From positions 186,001-250,000 of the forward strand of contig CANLUT010000004.1 in NCBI GenBank assembly GCA_947494335.1: a stretch of DNA of 64,000 nucleotides. Direction: 5' to 3'. A program made the translations under genes and the position numbers. A model generated the notes under the pieces. The model was not told the DNA's origin. It searched no databases and saw only the letters and a program-made list of their open reading frames with translations. Source of the stretch: Oligoflexales bacterium. Its GTDB lineage: Bacteria; Bdellovibrionota_B; Oligoflexia; Oligoflexales; RGVZ01. Shown piece after piece: positions 8,278 through 16,529 of the stretch (its first letter is position 1; every line of letters starts with the position of its first letter).

Positions 8278-9315
8278 TTACATAAATCTCAATTCACCTT
8301 GCAAAGCGCCTGCTGATTGGAGCGCTTGCATGACACCAATCAGATCTGTTGGCTTCATGCCCATTGCATTCATACCTTCTATCAACTTAGATACCGTTGA
8401 CCCACCGAGATTCATGACCGCAGCACCTTTTTTCTTACCTGCTCCACCACCACCAACGCTGATACTCAAGTCTCCGTGAGAAATCGTCACAGGAGATATT
8501 ACAACCTCGCCACCCATAACAACCGTCCCTGTGCGCTCGTTGATCAGCACAACAGCTTTCTGATCTACTGAAACCTTCAAAGTTTCGAGCTCAGCAATAA
8601 AGTCGACAGTCCGTCCTTCAAAAATCGAAGGGATTTCCACATCAATTCCGTGCACGTCCTTAGATGTCGCAAAAAAACCCTTAAAATGCCTATTAATAGC
8701 TTCAACCAAACGACGATTGGTCGTGAAATCCGGGCGCTTCAAACTAAGTGTAATGAGACCATCTTTATCGATCACTGGTGAAAATTCTCGCTCCACAACC
8801 ATTCCACCAGGTACATTAGCAACTGTTTGAACCTGAACACCAACACCTGAAGCCTGACTGACCACAACGGGGCCATGAGCCATGCCGTAAACTTGTCCAT
8901 CGTTAGCCTTCAAGGCTGAACTCATCAGAACACCACCAGCAAGACTTTTAGCATCGCCGATGGTAGAAACCCGCACATCAATTTTATCACCATTTCTTGC
9001 GAAAGCCGGAAGCTCCGCTGTGACCATGACTAATGCAGCCATTCCACCTGAAACCTGCTTGTCAGTTATCTTAAGGCCCATTTTCTGCATCATCGCAGCA
9101 GTGGCCTGATTGGTAGAAAGAGATGCGGAAGAATCACCGGTTTTATTGAGACCCACGACCAGACCCACACCCATGACCTGGTTTGAGCGAACACCGCGAA
9201 CATTTACGATTTCCTTGACTCGAACTTCCTGCGCCAAGCCAGACTCCGAAATGACAAAACAGCCAGAGATGGCCGCAATGGTAACTACCAGTGTTTTCAT
9301 ATTATGAAGCCTCAT
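8278..9315 (-). CDS. flgI: Flagellar P-ring protein FlgI
   Basis: FlgI polymerises in the periplasm into the P ring, the bushing around the rod at the peptidoglycan. Family motifs are evident: RVKEIVNVRGVRSNQVMGVG, GLVVGLNKTGDS, and the C-terminal VSKLIEGMNAMGMKPTDLIG followed by VMQALQSAGALQGEL. I prefer the ATG at 9315 (MRLHNMKTLVV) because GGGTGGG precedes it closely; a GTG at 9324 and an ATG at 9300 are alternatives. All give an N-terminal signal peptide ending near ESGLAQ. The length, about 345 aa, is normal. It follows flgH almost without a gap. Confidence 0.93.
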   Translation of the reverse strand: MRLHNMKTLVVTIAAISGCFVISESGLAQEVRVKEIVNVRGVRSNQVMGVGLVVGLNKTGDSSASLSTNQATAAMMQKMGLKITDKQVSGGMAALVMVTAELPAFARNGDKIDVRVSTIGDAKSLAGGVLMSSALKANDGQVYGMAHGPVVVSQASGVGVQVQTVANVPGGMVVEREFSPVIDKDGLITLSLKRPDFTTNRRLVEAINRHFKGFFATSKDVHGIDVEIPSIFEGRTVDFIAELETLKVSVDQKAVVLINERTGTVVMGGEVVISPVTISHGDLSISVGGGGAGKKKGAAVMNLGGSTVSKLIEGMNAMGMKPTDLIGVMQALQSAGALQGELRFM

Positions 9316-9326
9316 ACGTCCCACCC

Positions 9327-10436
9327 TTACTTCTTCGTCTCAGCTTTTTTTGCTTCTGGCTTTTTAGCTTCACTCTTCTGATCTTTAGGCTTTTCTGCAG
9401 ACTTTTTATCTGTTGATTTCTTGTCAGCATCCTTCTTATCATCTTTTGCATCGGAGGACTCTTCAGAGCTTTCGCCGAGCTTCTTTTTGAGCTCTTCATT
9501 TTCAGTAGTCAATTCTGAGACCTTCTGGGACGCCTTCTCTTTCTCGTCCATTAGAGACGCTCTTTCTTTCGAAATTTTATCTCTCTCGGCTATTTGCTGC
9601 TTTAAATCCTTCTCAAATTTATCCCGAGCTGTCTTCAGTTCTTGTCGCTTTTCATCAACGGCCATCGCCTGCTTACTTTTGCTTTCTTCAAATCCGCTCA
9701 GACGCAGAGTGTACTCGTCTTCCCAGTTTGCACTTTTCCTCTCAGCAACTTCCCCGTCAAAACTTTCACGCCAATCCACATCAACCAAATCTTTAGTGGA
9801 AAGCTGATCTTGACGGGACAAGGCTGTCGACGGCAACCTAGACGTCACAACAATCTCTGATGCCTGGCCTTCACGCATGCTACGACGTCGATGCATTACA
9901 AGAACATCCCCGTTTTCAAATTTCTCCATGATTTCCATCTTCATGGACGTCATCAGTGCAGCTTTACCATCCAAAGGTTCAAGATTTGGCAATGACTTGA
10001 GAATATTTTTTGCATCATCGGTGCCGCCTCCACCAGCTTCGGCGACCTTTCCATCTGCAACTGCTGGATCCTCTCCCGCCTCTTTAGACGACGACTTAGT
10101 ATCCACCCGATTGGAAGCCATCTTCACGTCAACGTATGAACCGACCTCAATCGGCCTTTCAAAACCGAGCAAATAAGCCCTTGGGTCATTTAGATCCGTA
10201 AGGGATCCAGTGTCATTCACTGGAGCTTTGCGCCTAATTTTAATTTCCTTTTGGCGGACAAATAGATCTCTCGGCCTTGCATCGTCAATCTTTGGCCCCT
10301 CAGTAGAGGGAACTTTTTGAGTAGCGACAACTGGCATTGGCTCGCGTTTAGAAATATATTTTTCGCCACCAGTAAGACAACCGCTTACCAGAATCGATAG
10401 AGAAAACAGACCTATGGAAAAACGGAATTGAAGCAT
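9327..10436 (-). CDS. flgH: Flagellar L-ring lipoprotein FlgH with long coiled-coil, Lys-rich tail
   Basis: FlgH forms the outer-membrane L ring. The signal peptide ends in a lipobox with C20 (LVSGC). The FlgH core is divergent but visible: GSLTDLNDPRAYLLGFERPIEVGS-like segment (residues ~78-101), then MKMEIMEKFENGDVLVM and VVTSRLPSTALSRQDQLST, matching the family's M…V…NGxLxI and R…DI pattern. Family members are about 220-240 aa; this one is 369 aa. The extra C-terminal ~115 residues form a predicted coiled coil (DEKRQELKTARDKFEKDLKQ… ELTTENEELKKKLG) ending in a Lys/Glu/Ala-repeat tail (KKPEAKKAETKK). The place between flgA and flgI supports the call. Confidence 0.85.
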   Translation of the reverse strand: MLQFRFSIGLFSLSILVSGCLTGGEKYISKREPMPVVATQKVPSTEGPKIDDARPRDLFVRQKEIKIRRKAPVNDTGSLTDLNDPRAYLLGFERPIEVGSYVDVKMASNRVDTKSSSKEAGEDPAVADGKVAEAGGGGTDDAKNILKSLPNLEPLDGKAALMTSMKMEIMEKFENGDVLVMHRRRSMREGQASEIVVTSRLPSTALSRQDQLSTKDLVDVDWRESFDGEVAERKSANWEDEYTLRLSGFEESKSKQAMAVDEKRQELKTARDKFEKDLKQQIAERDKISKERASLMDEKEKASQKVSELTTENEELKKKLGESSEESSDAKDDKKDADKKSTDKKSAEKPKDQKSEAKKPEAKKAETKK

Positions 10437-10443
10437 ACAAACC

Positions 10444-11475
10444 TCAGAATGAAACCGCCTCTACTGTTCGATCGTCAACGACTTTTGCTCGCATACGCAT
10501 CTTGTTTGCCATATTTACCACTTGCACAGTTTCCCCAACCGCACCCTGGTCTATTGTTTTTGCCTTGCCCGCTATCTCCAGATCTCCCTTGCGTACGATC
10601 ATTTTTACAATTTGATTCCTGCCCACAGCCATCGGTGATTCAAGAAATCTTGCAGGCACTGGCTCGCCTTGGGAAATCGAAAGTTTAACTTTCTTGCCAA
10701 TCAGTAAATCGGATGTCTGAATAAAGTCGTTACTACCACGACGCATGGTGATCCAGGACTGGGACACCTGGGATTCCCCAATAATTTGCCCAACAGGGAT
10801 ATGTTTTTTCAGGACAGGCAGATGACGATCAACTGAAAAAGTCACATGAGTTTGAATATTACTTTTGTCGTCAGGATCGGCAGGATTATAAATTGAGATC
10901 GTGAAAGGACGATTTCCAACCAAGTTCTTAGACAGCCAATTCGGATCATCAAAGGCAATTCCTGCCAGGTCAGAGAAATCAAACGCCGTTTGGGTTGGAC
11001 GAACCTTCAAGGAAGGCGACTGAATTCTTTGAATTTGCACCCGAACCTGATCTTTGACTTCACGCATACGTTCATTAATTGCGGACTGAAGTTTAACACG
11101 CACATCATCCGCAGACAGATCAATCGACGAAGCCTCTACTCGGACAGATTCTGCGCCCGTCACCAAAAAATCAGCTTTGGGCCACTCTTTCTGCAAAACA
11201 CCACGAATAACCGCTTGTTGAATAAATTGCGATCGTCCTGGAGCTGGACTCGTAGCCACATCTATTCCTGTGATTTCCCGGCATAAAGTCTTTAAACCTT
11301 CGCAGTTTGCAACATCTGAAAGATATATTCGCGATCCAGAAACTGATGCTGTAGGGTTAATGTCAATTGTCACTGAGGACGACTCCCCCGACGCAAATGA
11401 AAAAGGAGATAGCCATGCAATCAAATCCAGGACTGCGAGGCTGCTAAGTATCATGATGCGCAAGGCCCAATTCAT
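10444..11475 (-). CDS. flgA: Flagellar P-ring assembly chaperone FlgA
   Basis: Periplasmic chaperone for P-ring (FlgI) polymerisation. The C-terminal SAF-like half is clear: LPVLKKHIPVGQIIGESQVS, LLIGKKVKLSISQGEPVPAR and VGRNQIVKMIVRKGDLEIAG, ending in VQVVNMANKMRMRAKVVDD. The N-terminal ~30 residues are a signal peptide (LSSLAVLDLIAWLSPFSFASG). At 343 aa it is longer than the 220-aa enteric form, with extra sequence in the N-terminal half, as in many non-enteric bacteria. It lies directly upstream of flgH. Confidence 0.88.
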   Translation of the reverse strand: MNWALRIMILSSLAVLDLIAWLSPFSFASGESSSVTIDINPTASVSGSRIYLSDVANCEGLKTLCREITGIDVATSPAPGRSQFIQQAVIRGVLQKEWPKADFLVTGAESVRVEASSIDLSADDVRVKLQSAINERMREVKDQVRVQIQRIQSPSLKVRPTQTAFDFSDLAGIAFDDPNWLSKNLVGNRPFTISIYNPADPDDKSNIQTHVTFSVDRHLPVLKKHIPVGQIIGESQVSQSWITMRRGSNDFIQTSDLLIGKKVKLSISQGEPVPARFLESPMAVGRNQIVKMIVRKGDLEIAGKAKTIDQGAVGETVQVVNMANKMRMRAKVVDDRTVEAVSF

Positions 11476-11503
11476 GGCGATCTTAACCCCTTAAAGGTAC
11501 TAA

Positions 11504-12283
11504 TTAGCGAATTTGGTTGGTCGCCTGTAGCATTTGGTCACCTGTCGTAATGACCTTAGAGTTAATCTCATAGGCTCTCTGACCAGTGATCATGTTGACC
11601 ATCTCTTCCACGATATTTACGTTTGAAGCCTCGAGTTGATTCTGCGCAATACGCCCAACGCCGTTTTGGTTTGCTGGGCCTACAATTGGCTCACCGCTAG
11701 CACGGGTTGTTCCGAACAGATTTCGGCCAAGTGACGCGAGACCGGCTGGATTGATGAAAGATGCAAGCTGCACCTGTCCTATTTCTTGTGACTCGCCATT
11801 AACTTTGACGGTCACTACACCATCGATACCGACATGAAAATCGGTTGCTCCCTGAGGGATAACCACCTCAGGAACAAGTGGAAAACCGTCGGCCGTGACC
11901 AATCGGCCTGAATTGTCCTTATCAAAATGACCATCACGGGTATAAGCAATCGTTCCGTCGTCTTTTTGGATTCTAAAGAATCCGTCGCCTTCAATAGCTA
12001 AGTCCAGATTTCGCTCAGTTACGATGGCACTTCCCTCTGTAAAGAGCTTGTCAACACTACTGAGCTTTGCACCGGCACCAATTTGAATACCGCTTGGGAC
12101 AACGGTACCTGTCGTTGCACTTTGTCCTGGGGCTCGTAGCGTTTGATAAAGCAGATCGTGAAAGTTAGCCTTTGATCGCTTGAATGCTGTCGTATTCACG
12201 TTCGCCAAGTTGTTGGCAATGGTATCAATATTGGCTTGTTGTGCTTCCATCCCCGTCGCAGCTGTCATCAATGAACGCATCAT
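11504..12283 (-). CDS. flgG: Flagellar distal rod protein FlgG
   Basis: FlgG builds the distal rod. The N-terminal rod signature (MRSLMTAATGMEAQQANIDT, then IANNLANVNTTAFKRSKANF), the GDGFFRIQKDDGTIAYTRDGHF segment and the C-terminal LEASNVNIVEEMVNMITGQR with YEINSKVITTGDQMLQ are typical. The 259-aa length is the family norm. It starts at the ATG at 12283, 26 bases after the flgF stop, and precedes flgA. Confidence 0.96.
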   Translation of the reverse strand: MMRSLMTAATGMEAQQANIDTIANNLANVNTTAFKRSKANFHDLLYQTLRAPGQSATTGTVVPSGIQIGAGAKLSSVDKLFTEGSAIVTERNLDLAIEGDGFFRIQKDDGTIAYTRDGHFDKDNSGRLVTADGFPLVPEVVIPQGATDFHVGIDGVVTVKVNGESQEIGQVQLASFINPAGLASLGRNLFGTTRASGEPIVGPANQNGVGRIAQNQLEASNVNIVEEMVNMITGQRAYEINSKVITTGDQMLQATNQIR

Positions 12284-12309
12284 GATTGAAACCCCCTGTT
12301 ATTTACGAG

Positions 12310-13098
12310 TTAGGCGCGAACGACGCCAAGCTGGTTGTTGCTGATATCCATAATCTTGTCATAGTTGGTAATTGCTTTTTGGTAAGCTTCGTATGAACGA
12401 TGTGCAATGATCATTGATGTAAGGTTTTTCATTGCATTGACATTCGAACCCTCGAGCGAACCTTGTGCGATATTGGCATCCCTGTTGATCGCACGACCAG
12501 AGTCCGGACCGCCGTAAAACCAAAGATTCATGCCAGAACGTTCTAGTTGTTCGGCATCCTCAAATTTATAGACAGGAATACGATCAATGAGCTGGCTATT
12601 CTGGTAAACCTCTCCAAGACGATTTACCTCGAATTGGCCTGCCTTTACTGAGATGACGCCCTTCTCGCCTAGAACCGGATGACCAGCAGGCGTCATCAAC
12701 ACACCATCTGGACTAATCGATAGTTGACCGCTACGGGTGTAACGAAGGCCATCTTGGGTATTGACAGCAAACATGCCTTCACCCTCGATCATAAGGTCGG
12801 TTGGGTTGCCGGTTTGAATTGCTGGACCTTGCGCTTCATCGCGTTCAATACCAGCCACACCAACATAGGCAATATCATTGCCATGAAGTGGGGAAACTTT
12901 ATCTAAATCTACTTTGTAGTTAGCAGGAGGAAGTGGTGACTTATAGTTTTTTTCAGGCTCAGGATTCAAAAGCTTGAAGGTAATTGTGTCACCCTTGTAG
13001 CCAACGGTATTTGTATTGGCGAGGTTATTGGCGATAATTTCCAAAGCTTTTTCCTGTGCCAGAGCACCGGACATTGGTGAATAAATCGCTTTCAACAT
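12310..13098 (-). CDS. flgF: Flagellar proximal rod/FlgF-like protein
   Basis: First gene of the flagellar operon. The start is the ATG at 13098 (MLKAIYSPMSGALAQEKALE), preceded by AGGAGA at 7 bases; a frame extension to 13143 runs into the sigma-54 promoter and cannot be translated from that RNA. The rod signature EIIANNLANTNTVGYKGDTI, the GEGMFAVNTQDGLRYTRSGQ strand and the C-terminal LEGSNVNAMKNLTSMIIAHR with YEAYQKAITNYDKIMD identify it. Length 262 aa. FlgF and FlgG are close paralogues; order and the slightly divergent N-terminus favour FlgF here. Confidence 0.9.
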   Translation of the reverse strand: MLKAIYSPMSGALAQEKALEIIANNLANTNTVGYKGDTITFKLLNPEPEKNYKSPLPPANYKVDLDKVSPLHGNDIAYVGVAGIERDEAQGPAIQTGNPTDLMIEGEGMFAVNTQDGLRYTRSGQLSISPDGVLMTPAGHPVLGEKGVISVKAGQFEVNRLGEVYQNSQLIDRIPVYKFEDAEQLERSGMNLWFYGGPDSGRAINRDANIAQGSLEGSNVNAMKNLTSMIIAHRSYEAYQKAITNYDKIMDISNNQLGVVRA

Positions 13099-13142
13099 GA
13101 CGCAGTCTCCTGACGTAAAATATTTGACGCCAGAATTTTTCA

Positions 13143-13158
13143 TGCATCATTCATGCCA
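13143..13158 (-). promoter_or_regulatory. Sigma-54 (RpoN) promoter of the flg operon
   Basis: On the minus strand TGGCATGAATGATGCA matches the sigma-54 consensus TGGCACG-N4-TTGCW at all invariant bases: GG and GC are separated by exactly 10 bases. Transcription would start near 13131, leaving a leader of roughly 33 bases with the flgF ribosome site. It implies an RpoN activator (FlrC/FlgR-like) acting on this operon. Confidence 0.7.
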
Positions 13159-13331
13159 AACGATTGGCCAAGAATAGGCCCATTAAAGAGCGCGCAGCGA
13201 AATCTATGAATAGCAAAAAGATAAATCTAGAAAATTTCAATTTTCCAAAATGAGCAAATGTCAAAAGACGGGTGAATTATTCAGGTAGAAATTGCCTGGC
13301 GTCAGAATTTGATCGCCAAAAACTCAACACA

Positions 13332-13862
13332 TCACTTGTAAACATAAACCGTTTTTATGTCGACGACCGTTCCGGTGACTTTCACGTGAAATAGTCGAGT
13401 ACCCGGGAGCTTTTCTTTTTCGGTCTTATTGCCCTCGCAGAAAGAATTTCCAACCGGCGAGGAGCAGTCCAGACATTGATCCAGCGAATAACCTGGTAGA
13501 TCCCTAGACATGATTTTCTTGTAATCTTCAGTATCTCGCGCATCCATCATGCTTGTAATTGTTGAGTCAGTGCAAGAAACCTCTGCCAATTTATAGCTAG
13601 TACAGGCGCCAGTGACACTACTCGAGCGATCAAAAAACTTACCTTGATCCAGGCATTTTTTAACCGCAGCTTTCAGGTCATCATCACCAATACTGGCACC
13701 ACCGTAGTTGACAGCAATGGCGGCAGCTTTAGCTTTTGGAGTTGCCGATTTATCTGTGGTAGAGGTGACGCCAGACTTAAGACCAGCTGGCTCCTCAGGA
13801 GCAGCACATGATGCTACAAGAGCAAAAGTTATGATGAATTTTAAATGCACAGTTTTTTTCAT
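13332..13862 (-). CDS. Hypothetical lipoprotein between flgF and flagellin
   Basis: A 176-aa protein with a lipoprotein signal peptide (LVASC, C19). The mature part has an Ala/Lys/Thr-rich linker, then about 110 residues with eight cysteines (CLDQGKFF, ACTSYKLAEVSCTDS, LDQCLDCSSPVGNSFCEG), enough for several disulfides in the periplasm or at the surface. I do not recognise the family. It lies between the flg operon and the flagellin gene, and a possible sigma-28 promoter precedes it, so it may be flagellar or co-regulated with motility. Confidence 0.7.
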   Translation of the reverse strand: MKKTVHLKFIITFALVASCAAPEEPAGLKSGVTSTTDKSATPKAKAAAIAVNYGGASIGDDDLKAAVKKCLDQGKFFDRSSSVTGACTSYKLAEVSCTDSTITSMMDARDTEDYKKIMSRDLPGYSLDQCLDCSSPVGNSFCEGNKTEKEKLPGTRLFHVKVTGTVVDIKTVYVYK

Positions 13863-13881
13863 GGTGGCCCTCTAAGAAAGG

Positions 13882-13909
13882 CCATCGGCCGTCAACTACG
13901 AAGACTTTA
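13882..13909 (-). promoter_or_regulatory. Possible sigma-28 (FliA) promoter
   Basis: On the minus strand TAAA (13906-13909) is followed, 16 bases later, by GCCGATGG (13882-13889); the FliA consensus is TAAA-N15-GCCGATAA. The spacer is one base too long and the last two bases differ. A TATAAT-like AT-rich stretch upstream is an alternative sigma-70 element. Confidence 0.35.
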
Positions 13910-14011
13910 ACTAACACTTATAAGCATATTATATGTTAATATTATTAGATCCTTACATCGCTCGATGGGTGCTCAATTAAAGCGAAAGATTCGACACCGT
14001 ATCTTCTTTTA

Positions 14012-14044
14012 CAAAAAAAGCTCCGGAACGAGGTCCGGAGCTTT
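14012..14044 (-). terminator. Rho-independent terminator of the flagellin gene
   Basis: Minus strand: 9-bp stem AGCTCCGGA/TCCGGAGCT (14019-14042) followed by seven T (14013-14019). A strong terminator directly after the flagellin stop, as expected for an abundant monocistronic mRNA. Confidence 0.9.
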
Positions 14045-14069
14045 GCATAGAATTCAAAACCTAAAACTA

Positions 14070-14993
14070 TTACTGGAGCAGCTTCAATGCAATCTGTGGC
14101 AACTGATTCGCCTGTGTGAGAACAGACGCGCCAGCCTGCTGAAGAATACTTTGCTGCGTGAACTCTGCCGACTCAGCCGCAAAGTCTGCATCTTTGATTC
14201 GACTGCGAGCAGCTGACAAGCTCTCAATTTGGATGGCAAGGTTACGGTCCGTTGACTCTAATCGGTTCTGAAATGCACCCAGCGTCCCGCGGTACGATGC
14301 AATCGATTCCATCGCCTTATTGATTTGCATAATCGCACTTTGCGCCGATTGCTTGTTGTCAATGCGCGTACCATCGGAATTAGAGCTATTACCAAGACCG
14401 AGTGAGCCTTCACCGTCAGTTAGGGCGTTAAACTTATCCATATTGACACGAATAATGTTTGTGGGGTTAGCGGCCTCAAGGCTGTCTGAAATTCCGTAAT
14501 AATCCTTACCAACCTGAATTTCCAGCGGAGACCAGTTGTGGTCACGACGCAGATCCTCAGAAAGTTCAGAGGTCCCGGTCAACAGCCGCGTTCCATTGAA
14601 TTCTGTTGAAATTGCGATACGGTCAACTTCATCTTTGAGAGCCATAAACTCTTCATTAAGGTAGCGGCGCTCACGGGATCCTAAGGTATCAGACGCCGAC
14701 TGAACTGAAAGCTCACGAAGCCTGATCATGATGTTGTTGATCTCGTCGAGACCGCCTTCAGCTGTCTGAACCAATGATACCGCATCATTTGCATTTCGGC
14801 GGGCTTGGCCAAGGGATCTGACATCGGCTTTCAGAACTTCCGCGATGGCAAAACCAGCAGCATCATCTGCGCCATGGTTGATCCGGTATCCGGATGCCAA
14901 TTTTTCAGTCTGTTTTGCAGCAGCTTTTCCAGCAAGTCCCATGTGACGCTGAGCCGTAAGGGATTGGACGTTCGTACGAATTCTTAAACCCAT
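14070..14993 (-). CDS. fliC: Flagellin
   Basis: Filament subunit of 307 aa. The N-terminal D0/D1 helices (LRIRTNVQSLTAQRHMGLAG, EKLASGYRINHGADDAAGFA, NDAVSLVQTAEGGLDEINNI) and C-terminal helices (ALGAFQNRLEST-like segment, ADFAAESAEFTQQSILQQAG, SVLTQANQLPQIALKLLQ) are complete. The central part is short, so the variable D2/D3 domains are small or missing. The ATG at 14993 has an AGGTGA site 4-5 bases upstream. It has its own terminator. No convincing sigma-28 or sigma-54 box was found in the 77-base upstream gap. The gene sits near csrA/fliW, whose products control flagellin translation in other bacteria. Confidence 0.96.
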   Translation of the reverse strand: MGLRIRTNVQSLTAQRHMGLAGKAAAKQTEKLASGYRINHGADDAAGFAIAEVLKADVRSLGQARRNANDAVSLVQTAEGGLDEINNIMIRLRELSVQSASDTLGSRERRYLNEEFMALKDEVDRIAISTEFNGTRLLTGTSELSEDLRRDHNWSPLEIQVGKDYYGISDSLEAANPTNIIRVNMDKFNALTDGEGSLGLGNSSNSDGTRIDNKQSAQSAIMQINKAMESIASYRGTLGAFQNRLESTDRNLAIQIESLSAARSRIKDADFAAESAEFTQQSILQQAGASVLTQANQLPQIALKLLQ

Positions 14994-15070
14994 GTCTCAC
15001 CTCATTTAGCGCTGTTTGCTTGCGAACACTAGGACAGACCCATCTTCCACAAGCGATTTACACACCAGAG

Positions 15071-15709
15071 CTATTTCTTGACCTTATATGTTAAGAATAC
15101 AAGATCTCCCTTCAATACGGAAGAGACAGCCCTGAGATGGGAGGGTTTGGTCAAGCCCAAATCTACAAAACGAGGTGAATTGATACCTGCAATAATTAAG
15201 GGACAAAGAGTTATTTTTGCGTAATCAACAAGGTCATTTTGATAGAACATTTTGTTGATTGATCCACCGCCAAAAAGCAGGACTCGCGAAAGTCCCTCGG
15301 CGTCTAAGCGCTTCATAAACTCCGGTAAACTTTTTTCATCGAATATCCAATTTTCCACACCCATGGCGGTACAGAGCGACTCCTGGACTGGAAAAGGAGA
15401 CACAACAATCCTTCTGACGTTTTTCTGTCTCCAGAATCCAAGGTGCTCATCGAGTCCGCGGGTTGTAAATACAATCCATGCGGGGTTGATACCACGATCA
15501 TTGGTGACAGCCCATGTGGAGCCACTGGCGCGCAATGAGTTGGCGCCCGTGATAACAGCATCCGCTTGCTCCAGTTGCTCCCGAACAAATTCTCGATCAT
15601 CCATATTCGTAAAATCATAAGCACGCCGCTCGCTATCACTTTCGAGGGCGTGCTTTCCAATCATTCCATCAAGGCTGATCGCCATGACGTTTGTGATTGT
15701 AACATTCAT
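15071..15709 (-). CDS. RibD C-terminal-domain/DHFR-like NAD(P)H reductase
   Basis: A 212-aa, single-domain protein with the dihydrofolate-reductase-like fold of the RibD C-terminal family: MAISLDGMIG at the N-terminus, ADAVITGANSLRASGSTWA, and GLSRVLLFGGGSINKMFYQ (nucleotide-binding glycine run), ending in strands SSVLKGDLVFLTYKV. Stand-alone members reduce pteridine- or pyrimidine-like substrates or are uncharacterised. The window also has a full two-domain ribD at 56.8-58 kb, so this protein need not be the riboflavin enzyme. It starts 9 bases after the carD stop and is probably cotranscribed with carD. Confidence 0.75.
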   Translation of the reverse strand: MNVTITNVMAISLDGMIGKHALESDSERRAYDFTNMDDREFVREQLEQADAVITGANSLRASGSTWAVTNDRGINPAWIVFTTRGLDEHLGFWRQKNVRRIVVSPFPVQESLCTAMGVENWIFDEKSLPEFMKRLDAEGLSRVLLFGGGSINKMFYQNDLVDYAKITLCPLIIAGINSPRFVDLGLTKPSHLRAVSSVLKGDLVFLTYKVKK

Positions 15710-15718
15710 TCAGGTTCC

Positions 15719-16204
15719 TTAATTAGGAAGAAGCAACTTGTTCACTTCGTCGGCAACTTCGCCTTCGTTGCGGGCCTCAGCAGCGCTGATTTCAGACACC
15801 ACCATTCCCAGGGCTTTTTCCAACATATTCTTCTCACCGAAGGATAGCGGCTTATCTTGCTTTAGAGAAGAGAGATCGCGCAACACTTCCGCCACGTCAC
15901 TAATAGAACCAGTACGAAGCTTGTCGTTGAACTCTCGAAATCGCCGATTCCATGCTCGTTGGGATACGCGCCTTGGCGTTCTTAAGATTGAGTAAACTGT
16001 TCGCAATGCACCTTCATCGGAAAGGTTTCTCAGACCGATGCGGCTGGTTGCGTTGGTCGGGACCATCAAACGCGCCCCCGAAGAAATAATTTGAACGACG
16101 TAAAAGTCCATCTTTGTTCCAGCTACTTCCTTGGACTCAATTCCGGAGATCACTCCAACGCCGTGGGCAGGGTATACCGCCTTATCGCCAATATTGAATG
16201 TCAT
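15719..16204 (-). CDS. CarD/CdnL-family RNA polymerase-binding regulator
   Basis: The N-terminal RNAP-interacting Tudor-like domain is clear (MTFNIGDKAVYPAHGVGVIS, then VPTNATSRIGLRNLSDEGAL), followed by the helical DNA-binding domain with RRVSQRAWNRRFREFNDKLR and a conserved tryptophan. CarD proteins stabilise the open promoter complex, especially at rRNA and other growth promoters. The start is the ATG at 16204 with GGAGG 8 bases upstream; a TTG at 16219 lies inside that site. At 161 aa it has the family size and is diverged from the Myxococcus developmental CarD fusion. Confidence 0.9.
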   Translation of the reverse strand: MTFNIGDKAVYPAHGVGVISGIESKEVAGTKMDFYVVQIISSGARLMVPTNATSRIGLRNLSDEGALRTVYSILRTPRRVSQRAWNRRFREFNDKLRTGSISDVAEVLRDLSSLKQDKPLSFGEKNMLEKALGMVVSEISAAEARNEGEVADEVNKLLLPN

Positions 16205-16529
16205 CTGACTTACCTCCAAATCGTAAGCAGGTCTTATATCGGGTAAATGCGCCTGACCGGCTGACGCCTATTAAATAGTCACTTCCGATCAAAAAGTCAA
16301 TCTATTTTAAAGGTTTTAATAAAATTACCCATAGAATTGTCAATTGGTTGAATTCAAAGGGGTTTCACAGGGGTCGAATTCAGCGATTTCAGTAGAGATT
16401 TCGCTTGCGTAGATCAATAAGCTCCAGTAAACACCTTATCCTTGGCCTATTTGCGGGCCCTGGACCGGTCTGCGGAGTTGGTGGATTGATCCGGTCAAAT
16501 TGCTCAACTCGATTTTAATGGAGTTAACC
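16205..16529. promoter_or_regulatory. Divergent carD/rpsO intergenic region with rpsO leader hairpin
   Basis: This 325-base gap must hold the promoters of carD (minus) and rpsO (plus). I see no unmistakable -35/-10 pair. In front of rpsO, GACCGG (16463-16468) pairs with CCGGTC (16491-16496), a 6-bp stem over 22 bases. In other bacteria S15 represses its own translation through a structured leader; a similar role here is inference. Confidence 0.3.

Noticed and set aside
13098-13143. Upstream extension of flgF to 13143
   Set aside because: It overlaps the sigma-54 promoter and would start upstream of the transcript; ATG 13098 has a good ribosome site.
14994-15070. Sigma-28 or sigma-54 promoter for flagellin
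   Set aside because: TAAATCG and TATAAG-like pieces exist but no properly spaced -35/-10 or -24/-12 pair was seen.
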